DNA from: Aphelenchoides besseyi | Lineage: Eukaryota; Nematoda; Chromadorea; Rhabditida; Aphelenchoididae | Direction of reading: 5' to 3' | NCBI GenBank assembly: GCA_024699855.1 | Contig: JAMPIQ010000002.1 | Location: 6,386,001-6,450,000, forward strand | DNA length: 64,000 nucleotides | Translations under genes and position numbers: made by a program | Notes under the pieces: model-generated | What the model was told of the DNA's origin: nothing | Seen by the model: only the letters and a program-made list of their open reading frames with translations | Database searches by the model: none | Shown here: one piece after another, positions 33,059 through 46,020 of the stretch | Numbering within the stretch: position 1 is the stretch's first letter | Layout: each line of letters opens with the position of its first letter

Positions 33059-33471
33059 ATGTCCGTCAAATTTGTCGCTTTGCTTTGCTTGCTTTTGGTC
33101 GTCTTTACGTCAGTAGCTGATGCCCAGTGGGGTGAGTTTACTTTCTGTTTGGTATAATTACTTGTATTCTTCGTTCAGGATTTGGTCGTGGGATGTACGA
33201 TAAGTTATTCTAATGTAATCTATTAATAGCAAAATTTTTTACGAGGAGGAATGTATGGACGCCCTTGGGGTTAGTTATTTTTATCCTAATACGCTAATTC
33301 ATTTTGCAGGGGGAATGGGCTATAATCGCTTTGGATACGGTTAGTTTAACAATCAAAATGCAATGATAGTGGCGGTTTTACAGGAGGGTACGGCGGCGGC
33401 TACCGCCCCTATGGGTAATAATAGCATTCTAATCATTAATAGCAATCATTTTAAGCATGTGGGGTCGTTAA
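33059..33471 (+). CDS. Secreted Gly/Tyr/Arg-rich QWGFG peptide (NLP/CNC antimicrobial-like)
   Basis: Six very small exons. The signal peptide is MSVKFVALLCLLLVVFTSVA, followed by DA|QWG. With introns of 41-58 nt the exons join in phase to QWGFGRGMYGRPWGGMGY, NRFGYGGGYGGGYRPYG and the end MWGR. The third intron was chosen (donor GGTC|GTGGGA, acceptor TTACGAG) because it alone keeps the Gly/Tyr pattern; it uses an AAG/GAG-type acceptor. It is the third member of the local family and shares the intron after QWG. AATAAA at about 33538. Confidence 0.7.
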
Positions 33472-33666
33472 GCAAAGACAAGCCGAATCAACGTACTCAA
33501 ATTCACACGACATCTTATCGCTTTGTAATCTCTCTATGTAATAAACTGATTAACTGCATGCTGAATAATGAGTGATTCGTTGAGTCTGACAGATTCAGAA
33601 GCCAGTTTCGTTTGATTAAGAAAACGGTCATAAGTACAAACAGATTCGTCAATATATTCGATAACT

Positions 33667-33954
33667 TCATTTAAAACAACAGAAATCAACAAACAAATAC
33701 AATAACAGAAAACAAATTGAAGACGACGAGATGAATTCTCGAATGCTCTTCTTTCGTTTTCGACATCTCCTAAACCAAAACTTGGAAAGTGCACCGATAA
33801 GTTTCCACTTATTCGCATTTGCCATCCAACTTCCGGTTTGTTCGTCGATGAACCTATTCAATTGCTCCGATGGCAAAACTACGATTGGACAGTTGTCATA
33901 ACAAACTTTATTAATTACCATAAGAAAAACAATCGAATCCAATAGTTTCCTCAT
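33667..33954 (-). CDS. Possible small secreted/membrane protein
   Basis: A 95-residue frame with a signal-like N-terminus (MRKLLDSIVFLMVINKVCYD), two Cys, a basic RRCRKRKK patch and a hydrophobic C-terminus. An overlapping frame could be joined by splicing. No family recognised. Confidence 0.3.
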   Translation of the reverse strand: MRKLLDSIVFLMVINKVCYDNCPIVVLPSEQLNRFIDEQTGSWMANANKWKLIGALSKFWFRRCRKRKKSIREFISSSSICFLLLYLFVDFCCFK

Positions 33955-34972
33955 AACAAGTTAGTATGTTAGATCAGTAAAACACGGTTACACGAAACCC
34001 TCTTGAGTACTGGTAACATACAAGACGAATTGGTTTGGCCGTAGCCAAAAAAGATCCAAATCGTCCCATTCTCCTTCGTACAACGGCATGTGATCAACTT
34101 GAATGCCGTCAACTCTCGTAATGGTCAAAAAAGGCTCGCGATCATTATCTCAAGGGCCACGTGTTCGTGCTATCATATAAATGGTCTTGTTGGTCAATAA
34201 TCTTGCGGGCCTTATAGCATGTGTTAAAGCTGTTTAACAAGTGATGCAACTACAAGAATATAACAAGATAGCTCAACAACGTCAACTCGTTGATCAATTA
34301 AACATTCAGTGAATCAGACTTCAAGGTGCTGAGTTCACTTCTGAACTGTCTCGAGCAACGAGTTTGAGGGCCGTGAATGTTCCTGCTCCAGTGGTCGTCA
34401 ATCCTGTGGTCATTAAGCCAGAGGTAAACAAAGCTTGTAATGGAGCTCAGAGCTTCTAATTATTGAACATAAGAAACAGCCGGTTATTAAGAGTCAGCCG
34501 TACAATCTATTGTTCAAGTCACAAGGAAGACAAGATTTAAGTCCCTAATGAAGAACAGTTTATGGTCAATTTGCCAGAGTCAAAACCCTTGATTTTAATC
34601 AACAATGCAGTTAATCTCTTTATTACACAAGGAAATTACAAAGCCATAACATATCGTCTGAGAACCGATGGCGAAAAGTGTAGAAAGTGAGGAACTTCGA
34701 AGGCGTTGAAATCGTTTCAAAACGTTGATTTCAATCCATTCAATTGGAATTTGCGACTACGTACTTTAGTTACCTGCTTTTGTCAAAGTTGCTTCCGAGT
34801 CTCCAAGTTCCATAATATATTTAAAAAATCAAGATTATTAACAAGAATAAGTTGTGCATCACAACTCTCATCTGTGATTCTATAACAGAGTAGCTTTCCG
34901 AATTCTCATTAAGAGATGTAGTTCGACGTCAATATTGCATGAATTTATTATTACGAAATAAAAGATCATAAA
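33955..34972. other. Intergenic
   Basis: About 1 kb with no supported gene. A short stretch at 34345-34420 translates to SLRAVNVPAPVVVNPVVIKP in one frame but has no start or splice context I trust. Confidence 0.35.
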
Positions 34973-36111
34973 TTAAACGTCTTCTTCGTGTGCTAAACGT
35001 TCGAAATGCTCATAACCGTGCGGACGTCTCTGTTCGACTCGCGTTGGCAACGTCGCAAACAACGAAGTGACCGGCGGTGGTTGCGATGGCAGTCGAATCG
35101 CGCCGTTGGGCATATCCAGTAATCTACTTTCATTTTCGGGCATTCCATAGAACGTCAAAGAAGGATAATGACAATACGATTCGCAGGAATACGCATGTTT
35201 GGACACTGACTTTGAATTACAACAACCGTGCAATTGCCATTCTCTTCGTATCAACAAATAAGCCGAGACAGTCGAACACAATGTTGCGGCCGTCAACGAC
35301 ATAGTTCCGAATAGATGAACAAAGAATGCGTAGCCCAAACGTTGCTAAACCGAAACTTGTACTCGAATTACTCGAACAACCAACTTGATAGATTTCATTG
35401 ACGCCGTGAACGTTTCGATTTTCCAATTTCATTGCACCAACGAAAAAGATGCCATCAGCAAGCATTGAACAGGCCGCTTAAACACAGTTAATTGCTCAGT
35501 TGTTTCTGGTTCTTACTTGCAGTCATAACCGAAATGAAGTGAAATATTGAATTCGGTACAAAACACGGCGAACATGCGCCCACAATCATCGACATCAACG
35601 CAAAGATTACACCAAAAATGAAGAAGAATATAACCGCTTTGTGATTTGCTAAAGTTTCCGATTAATTCGAGTATCTTCATCGATCTCTTACGTAGGAAAC
35701 GATGCAACAACATTTCCGACGCACTGAGATCTCCTTCTTCGATGGCAACTCGAATCGAACGACTGGCCGTTGAGTCGAACTTGTACGTGCATCGTTTGCT
35801 CGATCGAAAAGTGAAATCACGAGGTCGAACTCTGTCCAATGGGACCGTTTCTGAGCGTACACAGTCGTAGAAAATGCCGTGTTCATGAATCGAGTTATAC
35901 TCCGACAACTCAACAATCTACGGCGACCTTAGAGACCGACTTCAAGCTTCAAACTCACCTGCCATCCGGGAAGTGCAATAGCCAATCCACACACTATGCA
36001 TCCGAATAACGTGAGTCCAATACCTGATAGCAAACAGCATCGTCGTTTACTGTTATCGTTCATTGAGTTGTTTCGAAAGCTGCTGAAAATGTTTCTGAAT
36101 TTTAAATTCAA
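34973..36111 (-). CDS. Clc-like / claudin-like tetraspan protein
   Basis: Five exons. TM1 lies in LLSGIGLTLFGCIVCGLAIA, followed by LPGWQIVELSEYNSIHEHG and IFYDCVR, the position of the claudin-family extracellular signature; the first exon is separated by a 42-nt intron. TM2 is VIFFFIFGVIFALMSMIVGA, TM3 follows CSMLADGIFFVGAM, and TM4 is in LGYAFFVHLFGTMSLTAATL. The cytoplasmic tail ends GYEHFERLAHEEDV. An apparent frameshift near 35340 disappears when a 40-nt intron with donor CAA|GTTGGT and acceptor GGTTTAG is used, giving EIYQQRLGYAFF. Nematode Clc-like proteins belong to the claudin/PMP22 superfamily and act in cell junctions or as channel subunits. The start could be the ATG at 36111 or the in-frame one at about 36063. 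Confidence 0.75.
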
Positions 36112-38324
36112 TTCAAATTCACACGCTGCACATTTCCGTTGTTTTCACACCCGCGAAAAGAACGGTGGTTTCAGATGAGAGCAGAAATTGTCAAACAAAA
36201 CCGAAAAAGAAGGAACGGCGGCAAAACGCAAAGATGCTCGTGGCAAAATCGTCGGGATTTCTTCAAAAACTCCCGGACAGTCAAAACCGCTCGCGGCAAT
36301 TCGACAAAGCGGACGATTGTCGCCTTCTGAAATGGTCGCAAATGCATGAACCTTGGAATCCACTTTGTCGATAATGAAAATCTTCGAAGGGAATTGAAAA
36401 ACGAGTTCTTTTCTTTTGAACACTCGAATTGACAAACAAACAAATCGTTCTCTGGAAACCCATTAAACTCATCAATCGGTGAGAGAATGCGCTTCGTCTA
36501 TTGTAGCCATCTGCTTTGACTTCAAAGATCATAGTCGAAAAATGCAAATTCAACCAGAAATGCGATTTATGAGTTCCGCTTATATTTCACAGCCGCTAAC
36601 CACCAAAAAGGTTCTTCGGGCCTCCGGGAATTGGGCCGTAAACTTTGCATTTTGCGCTCATTTCCGTCCCATTTTCACTGTTCGAAAAGATAACAGAAAC
36701 CGAAGAATACGCTCATTGAAAACGGAGTTCGATTGAGTGAGTAAGGATAACCTTCGACCAGAAAACAACCGATCTGATGAGACCAAGTACACAGATCGTT
36801 CAATATCGATGATCAACATGAAGAAATCAGTTCAAATAAACGTCGGAGATGCAGTTGCCAAGCTTTTGCAGTCGCATCATCTGACGTTTTGTTTGAACTT
36901 CTCCGCTAGTTACATTAAAAGCCGTGGGCTCCACAATAAGACGATTAAAACGATTAAAGCTTCGATTTGCAAAAGGTCGCTGCTGAACGGTAAAGTACAT
37001 TTTCCCGGAAATAAGCAAAAGAGAAACAAGTTCGTTATCATAATCGTTTAAAGCATTCAACATACTCTTCAGCCACATCACGTGCTCGTTGGATAAGCAC
37101 ACAAACGACGACAACTACACAAACAAAAATCCAAATCATCTAAACCCCACAGCTCTATACAGAGCATTCAAATCTCCATACGAACAAATCGTACAACCAT
37201 GTCAAAATTACAAGTCAATAGAAGACAACAAAACAGAAATTTTGGGGGAAAAAAGCAGAGCGGTCACCCACCGAGTCAAAACTTGTGAACTGAAAATTGA
37301 CAAACGCAATTTAAACAAAACTTTGTCCCTATTTTTGCTCAAATACGTTCACAGAAATGTGTTTGTTGGAGCGAAGATAACCAACGCAAATTACGAAGAG
37401 CTTGTTCATCGCGCAGAAATATATGTGAAACAAACAATTGGCTTGACATGTTCAACATGAAAACCCTTCGTTTATGGTTGGGATTTGAAATTCGAGAGTG
37501 CCGAGAAGCGAAAGTATACGGCTCACAAGTTGCCAACTCATTCGCTGTAGTTCAGCGAAGTGGTTTTTGGATTGTCAAGTGCATAGAAGAGGATTGAAAA
37601 TTCGAGTTGTGAGAAGAAACACGTTGAACCTTTCGGACTTCTATTAATAATGAAGTAGCTTAAAGTACATTACACCGTGCTGACAGTTTTGTTTGTTTGA
37701 TTACGTGAGGGAACGCACATCGCAAACATTGAACTTAACAAAAAAATCATCTCGACGTTCGATTGCAAACCATTTCGTTCTAGCAACCCACTTGGAAGAT
37801 CAGAAACACAAAGCTGAGTTACAATCTCCGGTTGACAACTGTTCTCTTGGATCTTGTTTTAACGCAGCCAACGAAACTTTTTGGAGTATGTGTTTCAGTC
37901 ACGTTCTGCAAAATGGAACTTGAAACCGCCCGGATGACGAGATAAAAACAATGATCAGTCTCGTTGTTGGGTTTTTTTTCGATCAAAACTTACGAGTTGT
38001 TCGGCTATTCGAATAAAATATTCTCGATTACGTTAATCGTATCAGATGTTCTTTTTGTTTGCTCACCCATTTCTTCGCTGCTTTCGAACTTCTCCGACTT
38101 CTTTCAATGATGCACGTAAGTTTACTTCATTGCAATCTAAACCCAAACCTCTTGCACAAATCGAATAAAGTTTATTTCAAGCAAATTCATTTAAGCAAAA
38201 GTATTGCACATTCGATATCAAGAGAAAATGGAGAATTAACACACATCTGCAGCACGAGCAGCACTTCGCATCAAATAAAAACTGTAGTAGGCAATCTAAA
38301 CAAACATATACCTAATCCTCGACT
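36112..38324. other. Intergenic, no supported gene
   Basis: About 2.2 kb. Open frames occur on both strands (for example minus 36827-37114 and 36145-36435) but none has a signal peptide, domain or consistent short introns. Confidence 0.4.
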
Positions 38325-40384
38325 CTAATTGCTCACGTTAAAGAGTGAAAAGCAAACCGGAAACGCAATACTACAGAACTTGTCAATATCATTGGGTGTT
38401 AGATTGCGAAACGAAAAACTTGGCCACCAGAAATGGGATTGTTTTGACCACGCCAACTCACACTTCTGAACCGGAAACATGAACCTAAAATGCCGAGAGT
38501 AATAAACTTTGAAAATCTTCTGTTACCGTTTTTCGTAATTGCAAATTCCCTTGGGCGAATGAGGTGTCGGAGATTCGGTAAGTTGAAATGGAACACTTTG
38601 CTGTAAATCAAACGATTTAAAATGCATTCAATTTCGCTCACTTACCCTTCTTTTGCTGCAAAGCACTGGAGGTCTTTTCTTCACGTTTCCTTCGTCTTTC
38701 ACCAAATGTCCAATAATCGCCAATTCCAACAAACTCATGAATATGAAAGTCATGCCACCTAGCATCCAGACATCTGAAATCAGTGCACTCATTGTACTTC
38801 GACAACAAGAACCCAACCTATGGCTTTAACATACGAAACTTTCGGTAGATTTCTCATGATATTACCGAATTGAAATATGATCGCTAACAGTGCATTGACC
38901 TTAAAACGAGCGTGTTTATTCGTTCATTCACTAATCTCCTACTCCCAACATCGTTCTAGCTGGAATCGCTCGCGAACCCAATGAAAACGAGATCCAACTG
39001 ATAAAAATAGTAAGATATCTAGAAACAACGTCATTTACTTCCTGTTGACCAACTTACACAGGCATATAAGCTTGCAAGAAGTAATAAGCCAAACGTCTTT
39101 TAAACGTAAATCGTACGTGCAGTTCATCCCACATCCCTCAAATTAACCAATTATATAGAAAAGTTTAATCTGAATATGAACAAATAAAATACGTTCACAT
39201 ATTTCTTTTAATAAAAGATATCTACCCGCTGGATATGGCACTACCTTAATCAATCAATTTGTTTTATACAAACACATAAACTCACTTGTAGTTCGGCGAC
39301 AATTTTCGTCTGAAAAGATTATTTTATCTTACTATCATCATAATAACTACCATTTCAAAGTCGGGGAGTAAAATCTCTCCGATCGCGTAGACTGGATTGC
39401 CATTCGTTGGATTCCATCTCATTTGAACTTCTTGATTGTTATAATTAAAGCTGAAACAATGGAAACCTCTGCATTCTCAAAACGCCAACCTCTCGTACAC
39501 CAAATTGCAGGTTTGCGAATCAAAAGGAAAATTTGCCAGATTCATCATACAAGGCCTATAACAATCATAAGTGTTTTCAATCGTATGGGAAACTTACCCT
39601 TTTGCTCTCACACGATAGTTAACCTAAACATCGCACTTTACGTTCCTTGTAAAACACGAGCTTTTACCCAAACCGATCCGTTTCGATAGAGAAGCTAAAT
39701 TGATAGCAATTAGTTTAGCCTATCAACTTCTTTGTACATACCAAGAATACGTTTTTGAAGGGGCTACTATGAATCTCAGCAACTTTACTGTTAATAAAAC
39801 CTAAAGACCCGACATCAGAAAAATAATTTTAACAGTCGTACATGAGTTTGGAGTCCACAATTTGTCTAAAACCTGATGATTGAGCGACAGATTCTGTTTG
39901 CACGGTGATAGATGCTCGAACGATAAAGCAGGATCCAACCAAACTTCGTTGATGTAGAGATCAAGCTGAAATAATTGCTTGTTTTGGTCGATTCTCCATA
40001 ATCGCAAACCTCAAAATCGTTAGTGATCTCGTCACTAAATAAATAAGATAAAAGTCAACAAATAATCGAATTTACATTGATGTAATTGCTTGAACCCAAA
40101 ACTCGACTGCTACTTCAATTCCGTTTGATTCTATAAAAGTTTAATTCCTAAATTACTATCACTGACTTACGCGGAACCTTGAACTTGTTGTATCCCGTTC
40201 CGTTTAAGAGTTTGTCCATGATCTGCGTATCTGTCGTGCAATTCGGTTCACGTTCGGCTTCTGCCGATGCAGGATAAACGTGAACGACTCCAAACTCGCT
40301 TGCCTCCAAATGTTGGAATCCATAAGCAACGTGAAGACAAAAGGAAGTGAAAAAGAAACCACAAATTAACGTCGCTACCTTCAT
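38325..40384 (-). CDS. Cys-loop ligand-gated anion channel subunit
   Basis: A pentameric neurotransmitter-gated channel of the nematode type. It has a signal peptide ([20 protein letters not shown]), then [36 protein letters not shown] and LWTPNSC. The Cys-loop is [15 protein letters not shown]. Then [20 protein letters not shown] leads to TM1 and TM2. TM2 starts AIPARTMLG; the Pro-Ala-Arg triplet is characteristic of anion-selective (GABA-, glycine- or glutamate-gated) channels. TM3 is [20 protein letters not shown] and TM4 is [14 protein letters not shown], just before the stop. Introns are about 40-45 nt and all joins I checked are in phase; for example NGSVW joins VNYRVRAKG through a 44-nt intron. 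The ligand cannot be inferred. Confidence 0.93.
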
Positions 40385-42599
40385 ATGATTAGAAACCTAA
40401 ATATCGACTAGTACACAACTGAGCATGATAACACGTCTTCTGCAAACAAGCGCTATACGAATATACAAAGTTGGATGACGTTTAAAATCGCCTTCACATC
40501 TTCGCGATCTTCGTTCTTTTATCCCACTTTTGAAGTATAAAACGCGGCTCTTTAAACGGAAATCCAAACTTAGGAATCTGTAATTCAAGCATGAACATCG
40601 ACGTGTCAACTAAACCGAAGAAAAAGCTACAACGTGACAAATTGACTAAAGAATGAACCTCCACATCTTGAAGCCCATCATTTGCATTCATTTGGGTTCT
40701 GATGCGCTTTTACTCTTTTTGTTTTATGATGAGATTAAGACAAACGAACAAATTGAAATGCAGTTTACATCCTACGAGCATTGTCAAATAAGATAACTAA
40801 TAAAAAAGTATTCTCTATCTCAACCATTAGCTTCAAGTCCTAAGCCAAGAATTAGCAGTAAGTGTGATAGTGAATAGATATTCATGAGTCAAATTCCTCA
40901 TTAAAAGCACATTTTTTTCATTCAAACGACGTCTTTTCGAATCCAAGACAATCGATCGCCGTCGCTTCAAGAGTCTAAATCAACGTACCTTCACTTTAGA
41001 ATAAGCAGGATATCAAAGATGAGAATAAAGAGGGAATAAAGCAAACCCCAGAAGTCGACGCAATCTGTCAAAAGACAGAAATGAAAAGTCGCTCATCAAA
41101 AAGGAAGTTCAGTTCAATGATTAGATCATCAAAATTCACTGAAACAAAAACTGCTTTCCGGATTCTTATGGTTTGCTGGAAATCACGAACCACAGAAAAC
41201 ATTAAAGATTCCCATTTAATGTGCACAGTCGTCTTTGTCAGACCGGAAGTGACAACCTACTCACCTGAGAGTCGTTCTTCTGCCAAAAAGCCACACGTAC
41301 ATTCGAGAGAAATGCACTTCCTCTTCAGATTTATTTTACAACATAATGATGAATGTTAATTATAATAATTGAAGTTGTCAACGTTCGTGTTGGTTTGATG
41401 AAACTCCGCATGTCGGATATAAAAGTGGGTGGGTTCAGGAAACACTCGGAGCTACCAACTTTGCTTAATTTCAATGAGAGTTGCAAATAAAGTGAGCATA
41501 TCAATGAAGTTACGAGAATTTCGGTTTTTCCTTACAGCCACTTCTCTGTTACGGTAACAGAGCATTCGACTTTCCATCGGGCCGTGAAAACAAAAACGAC
41601 CAAAGTAATCGGAAATTGGCCGTCGCTTTTTCCTAACGAACCAAATCGTCGAAAGTGCGAACTGCCAAAAAACGCTGAATCTCGACGCCAACGACTGACG
41701 TTCGTTCAGTTCAATTTGGAACTTTCAATTTTCTTTTCGTCAACGGCCAATTAGACGACCGTGTGGTGGGACAAACAGAATTCAAATATTCTCAAGACAC
41801 TTTCATTTCGAGTTTGAGCACAAGGATGGAAAGCGATCGGCAGTGTGTTGAGCGTCTCAAGTCTATAAATAGCTGGGGAAGCACAAAATACAAACAGGTA
41901 CGAATTCAATAACAACAGGATTAACAACCGTCCGTAAAACCTTAATTCTTCGGTTTGTTGGCTGAAGTGTGGCCTTTGAAGCGGCGTAGTAGACTCCAAA
42001 ACGTGGGTTGAGCGTTAAATCTCATTCTCAAATAATGAGAAAGTTTACGACAATGAGAAGTTCACTTTCCGGCGGTTTAATTCGCTTCAACCGAACTTGA
42101 TCTTCGTCAAGCAACAATTACCGTAATGAAATCGATTGGCAGTTTTCAAAAACAAATTCTTTAAAAGTTTGTGTGCTTCAGATTTAACTTGCTCGTCACA
42201 AACAACGTCTTTGGACTAACACTTAGGCGGCCGAAAGATTTAACGTCTTGGCGACCTTCATCCCAACATCTTTTTATGATCATTGACAAATTTACGTCCT
42301 TCGAAACCGTAAAGTTCCGGAAAAAAGTTCGAAGAAGCGCAAAAAACGTCGAGATGTTCGCACCTGTTGTGGAGTTTACGCGCGTTAATTGACTTTACGA
42401 TCGATAGCGATCGGTGTTGCGCGGTTCAGTTTTAAACTACTTGCCAAACACGTCGCATTTTAACTCAAACGTTTTAAACTACCCAGTGAAAAAATAGTGC
42501 GAAGCTCGACAGAACCAAATGATCTTCGAGGGTTCGCACGTATAAATTGAGCGTCATAAACACTTTTGTCTGTAGTCTCCCCTTGACTTGCTTGAGAAA
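40385..42599. other. Intergenic with small minus-strand frames
   Basis: No supported gene. A minus-strand frame 41751-41999 encodes 82 residues with one hydrophobic segment (LLILLLLNSYLFVFCASPAI), and GGATATAAAAG at about 41416 is TATA-like, but neither has supporting context. Confidence 0.35.
42541..42546 (+). promoter_or_regulatory. TATA box
   Basis: CGTATAAATTG about 60 bases upstream of the ATG at 42600, consistent with a highly expressed small secreted protein. Confidence 0.5.
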
Positions 42600-42905
42600 A
42601 TGAACAAAATCGCTTTGATTGTTTTGCTCACCGTGGCCTTATTGTGTTTGACCGTGCGAGCAGCTCCAGTAACGTGTTTGGAAGGCGGCAAAGCTCACGA
42701 AGATGGGGAAACATGGGTAAGTTGGCGATCGAAGAATCCAGTTTGTGTTTAGGACTCCAACGGACTTAAGAAGTCGTGCAAAGTTTACGCTGAAGGCCAA
42801 GGAGTGATCACCATCGTTGGAAAATCGGACGACAGGAAATCTGATCAACGTCAAGCATTTTTCGATGGAAACACATTTGCAAATACTGATGGAAATCTCG
42901 AGTGA
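42600..42905 (+). CDS. Small secreted protein
   Basis: Two exons with a 36-nt intron. The signal peptide is MNKIALIVLLTVALLCLTVR, with cleavage near ARA|APVTC. The mature part of about 65 residues contains two Cys, CLEGGKAHEDGETWDSNGLK then KSCKVYAEGQGVITIVG, and an acidic/Asn-rich end. A single-disulfide, domain-less secreted peptide; no family recognised. TATA box upstream and AATAAA at about 42965. Confidence 0.75.
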
Positions 42906-43036
42906 CTTCGCGTACCCAATGTAAATATCCGGTGGATCTTGTTCTTTCTGATTTAACGGTCACTAATAAAAGATCGTTCTTTATTTCGACTTTTTGTACA
43001 ACAATTGAGCAAACGAAAATAACCGTGTAGTTTACC

Positions 43037-46020
43037 TTAGTTTCTCTTCAAAAGATTGTGCGTTCTAAATATTGTTCGAGGAGTTGACTGAAGCAAAAAG
43101 AACAATCGCATCTGAAGTTTGCAATTAACAATTTCCGGAGACCTCTGAATAAGCATTCGAACAATTTGGTTGACCTGTTGAGCTCGTTGTTCATCTAACC
43201 ACAACTTGGCTTCGTATTCTGTCTCAAACTGATGTCCAGAAGCAAAGAATGCCAAGGACAACAGCATATAAGCGTCGGACATAGAAGACGATCGTTCCAA
43301 ATGTAATATTGAAGCACATTTCCTGTGGAAACAAATTTTTGATCATTCTGTTTTGCAATTTCATACCTCAATGCAGTCGAGAATTTTGTTCGTTCGGGTA
43401 TCTCGGGTAATGCACTTTGCATTTTGCGGTTCAGTAAAGTGTACAAAGCTCGAAGAGCAACACGACACACTCCCACTTGCTGATCAGATGGAGAATCACG
43501 AGACGGCGACAGTTGTTGTTCATCAACGTACTCTTCTTGCATCGTATCCTGCAAATTAAAACCGTGAGTTTGTGCAAAGCAAAAGAAAGTGTAATTCGAT
43601 CTAATTACTGAACACTCGAGCTGGAAGAACAACTGACTCTAAGAAGCATCAAACGAGGCAGCTCGTTCATAGTTTGAAGAAGATTTTTGGAGTCCGGATT
43701 TGGGTATGAGAGAATGAATTCTTTAAAGTTGTTTGAGAGATTTTCAACTCCATCGGATTGTAAACATTTCAAGGCACCAAGTAGTTGGATCATTATAAAA
43801 CATATTTGTCGTTCACATTCATTCGGATTTAAATTCTAAACGACTTATAGTCGAATTCAACAGTATATTTGTACCTTATGAAGATAGTGAGCAGCAAGTG
43901 AAGGAATTGAGCAAACATTCATTGGTGGCATGATTTGAAGACGCAACGTAGTCATAGGTTTTTGTTCTTGTCCGGCTTCGTGAAGAAAATGACGCAGTTC
44001 AGTTTCCAGCTCTTCGAATTCTGTCAAAATCAATGGTCCGTATTTGCGCTCTGCGTGTCTGCCAAGCAATGGAGCGTATTGGCCAGCTGGCGATATCTAA
44101 ACATATCGAAAATGTTGGTTGAAATTACAAAGACTCACTATTACGGTAATTGGATGTTCAACGTAGTTTGGAGAAATGAAAGCCGCATCAAATAACATAA
44201 TCTTGTCTTTGACTAAAGTTGGTGCAGTTGATTTGAATACGATATTCGCCAATGAGATGCTAATAATCATAGGATTAGTTGGTATCAAAGAAACCCACTT
44301 TTGAAAAACTTCGTTTCCACTGATTGGAGATCCATAGTCACGAAGCAACTGCGGAAAACTTTCAGATACGAATGCCAATGTTGACGAATGAGAGACTGCC
44401 ATCTGTATATCAATTGATATCAAGTGTTTTATTCGAATTTACCTGATGAAACAAACTGTCGGATGCACGTGAACGAACAGAACCGGTCGGAGATCGTAAT
44501 GTACGATCAGATTGAGGGCTATGCAGCAATGAGCTGGTCATCAATTCACCAAGACTTCGATGACGTGGAAATTCATTGACGTTGAGTGATAGTGTTGAGC
44601 CATTGCTTTTCAACATCGCAAAGTTGCGCGGTTGTAAACGACGCTGAAACCAAAGTTATTTAGGATCCCAAGGTAGACAGTTTACTTGAGGTTGTTGAAA
44701 TGCAATGTCTTTAACGATCCCACGATCGTCATCTTCCGATGAGAACGTTTCGGTTACAGTACGTGTTGTTCTAGGCATTTTATTTTGACGACTCTAAAAC
44801 GATTCTTGAATGTAAAAGTGAATCTCTTGATTTCACTTTGTTTCCGTCGTTCTGTTCTTCAGGACTGATTGTAGAGGATTGAGAGCAATTGGAAGCAAAA
44901 CGCGAAAGCTGTGAACGATTGGATTGTATTTCACGTTTCTGGGCTCGAGCTTGTGCGGCCGACTGTAAGTGGACATTAAAGAAGTATAATAAAAATAAGA
45001 GAATCAAATTGCAACATGAAAATGAGCGCGTGAAAGACACCTGAAGCGAGTAACTGGTTTGAGACAAGAATCATGAATTTGAGACCGATCGTTCGGCCGG
45101 ACGTGAAGCCAAACGATCGTTTTGTTGGTCCTTCAACTTAACTGCGCCCAATTGTCAACGTGCTTCACGCGACTGATCCACAAGTTTTTTCGAAAAATTG
45201 AGTGTTTTGGAAATAAAGAGTGTTCATGAGAATTAGTCCAATGTTTGTGTTGTGCTTCAAAATATGCGGGTGGAAACAAGGTGCCAACTCACTTCGAATA
45301 GATTCAAGATTTCGGAAAAGGTCGAACGTTGAGGCTTAGGTTCGTTTTGTTCGTGGGATTCCAGAGAAATTGGACTGAAATTTCAATTGATGTGGACAAT
45401 CAGTTTGTTTTTACCCTTGAAAATCATTAAAAGACATTTGTTTTGGGCCTAAAGATTGTGTCAAACTGGGCAGTAGAAACTAAAAACAATTAAATCAACT
45501 GGTTTGTTATTTGGTATTTACCTCGAACGGCATGTCGGGCTTTGGACTTGGAGTTAACGAACCGGAATTCGGTTGACTCGACAAATAAACATCGGATGTA
45601 TTCGGAATCTTAATACGCAGTTCACGAAGCGAAGTCATTCGAGCGGGTTCTATAACTACAACGTTCAGAAAATACTCTCCAATCAATGCTTATCAATCGA
45701 ATACAACGAGTGTGCTGAATAGCGTCCACACTTCCGATTGACCTCGCTCTCAAATCGCAACTCACTTTCCGCCTCAGGAGAGCTCTCCGTTGACTGATAG
45801 TCGTCGTCCACTTCAACGCTTTGTTTCTGCACGGGACTTTTACTACGGAAACGATCGAACGCAGATCTTTGCGAGACTTGGAAGTCGGAATGTGATCTGC
45901 AAAGAATGTTTTGTTAAGTCATCAAGAGTTCGAGACAAACCTGTTTAGACCGGGCAAGAGCAGCAGATCATTACGAAGCCCACGAAAGTTCTTTGGGCGA
46001 ACGGGTTGCATAACGTCCAT
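43037..46020 (-). CDS. Large Ser-rich protein with pseudokinase-like C-terminal half
   Basis: About nine to ten exons. The start ATG at 46020 follows a TTTAG acceptor. The N-terminal third is disordered and Ser/Pro/Arg-rich (RSAFDRFRSKSPVQK, HRSLGELMTSSLLHSPQS), with many potential proline-directed phosphosites. The C-terminal half is helical and kinase-like: KIMLFDAAFISPNYVEHPIT, SIPSLAAHYLHKNLNPNECE, IMIQLLGALKCLQSDGVENL in the catalytic-loop position without HRD, and a C-terminal helical block ending HNLLKRN. This order resembles PEAK1/SGK223 pseudokinase scaffolds, but the match is by eye only and another helical family remains possible. All exons join in frame. Confidence 0.55.

Noticed and set aside
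35320..35400. Apparent single-G insertion in the Clc-like gene
   Set aside because: A 40-nt intron (CAA|GTTGGT...GGTTTAG) joins the two frames exactly.
39590..39690. Stops between LLYRNGSVW and the Cys-loop of the ion channel
   Set aside because: A 44-nt intron starting GTAAAAGC gives NGSVW joined to VNYRVRAKG, matching the family.
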